6,817 bases of DNA from Cyclobacteriaceae bacterium (lineage in GTDB: Bacteria; Bacteroidota; Bacteroidia; Cytophagales; Cyclobacteriaceae), in NCBI GenBank assembly GCA_029882725.1, contig JAOUKG010000145.1, positions 1 through 6,817 on the forward strand, read 5' to 3'. The position numbers and the translations under genes are program-made. Position 1 is the first letter of the stretch; every line of letters begins with the position of its first letter. A model generated the notes under the pieces. That model was not told the origin of the DNA and ran no database searches. It saw nothing but the letters and a program-made list of their open reading frames with translations. Positions 6,799-6,817 of this stretch are shown piece by piece.

Positions 6799-6817
6799 GC
6801 CCCCCTACGATAAATCA

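Overview
The window looks like chromosomal DNA of a low-GC Bacteroidota, probably Flavobacteriia-like. This rests on AT-rich coding, A-rich start regions without Shine-Dalgarno sequences, one TAnnTTTG-type -7 promoter element, and the style of the proteins. No rRNA or tRNA gene is present to confirm the lineage. All four genes are on the + strand.

Layout: (1) Bases 2-865 hold a WbpB/WlbA-type UDP-sugar 3-dehydrogenase. Its first ~11 codons lie beyond the left edge. It is probably the last gene of a surface-polysaccharide (O-antigen) locus. (2) Bases 866-1361 are non-coding and unusually rich in stem-loops: a 16-bp palindrome just after the first gene, four successive hairpins at 986-1114, and a 14-bp perfect inverted repeat at 1124-1166. 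The middle part looks like a decayed interspersed repeat of the ACCCC/GGGGT hairpin type. A structured RNA is the alternative. (3) Bases 1362-2917 hold a two-gene unit with a 4-base ATGA overlap: a DinB-superfamily metal protein, then an ATP-grasp ligase with a hydrophobic N-terminal segment. A -7 promoter element lies just upstream. (4) Bases 2918-3026 contain a terminator-like hairpin and a small inverted repeat. (5) Bases 3027-6773 encode a 1248-residue HyuA-HyuB fusion of the hydantoinase/5-oxoprolinase family. Its stop codon lies inside a near-perfect 30-bp palindrome (6769-6798) that looks like a mobile repeat.

How the genes may work together: the first gene serves nucleotide-sugar synthesis and is probably unrelated to the rest. 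The DinB protein and the ATP-grasp enzyme are very likely co-expressed. The ATP-grasp enzyme carries a GDG..S..EL segment resembling cyanophycin-synthetase and GshF-type peptide ligases. Next to an ATP-dependent lactam-hydrolase family protein, this allows a speculative link to synthesis and turnover of a small peptide or thiol. The sequence does not show a substrate. No CRISPR array, phage gene or transposase is present. The most unusual items are the structured gap, the paired DinB/ATP-grasp genes, the divergent N-terminus of the oxoprolinase-like protein, and the palindrome that supplies its stop codon.
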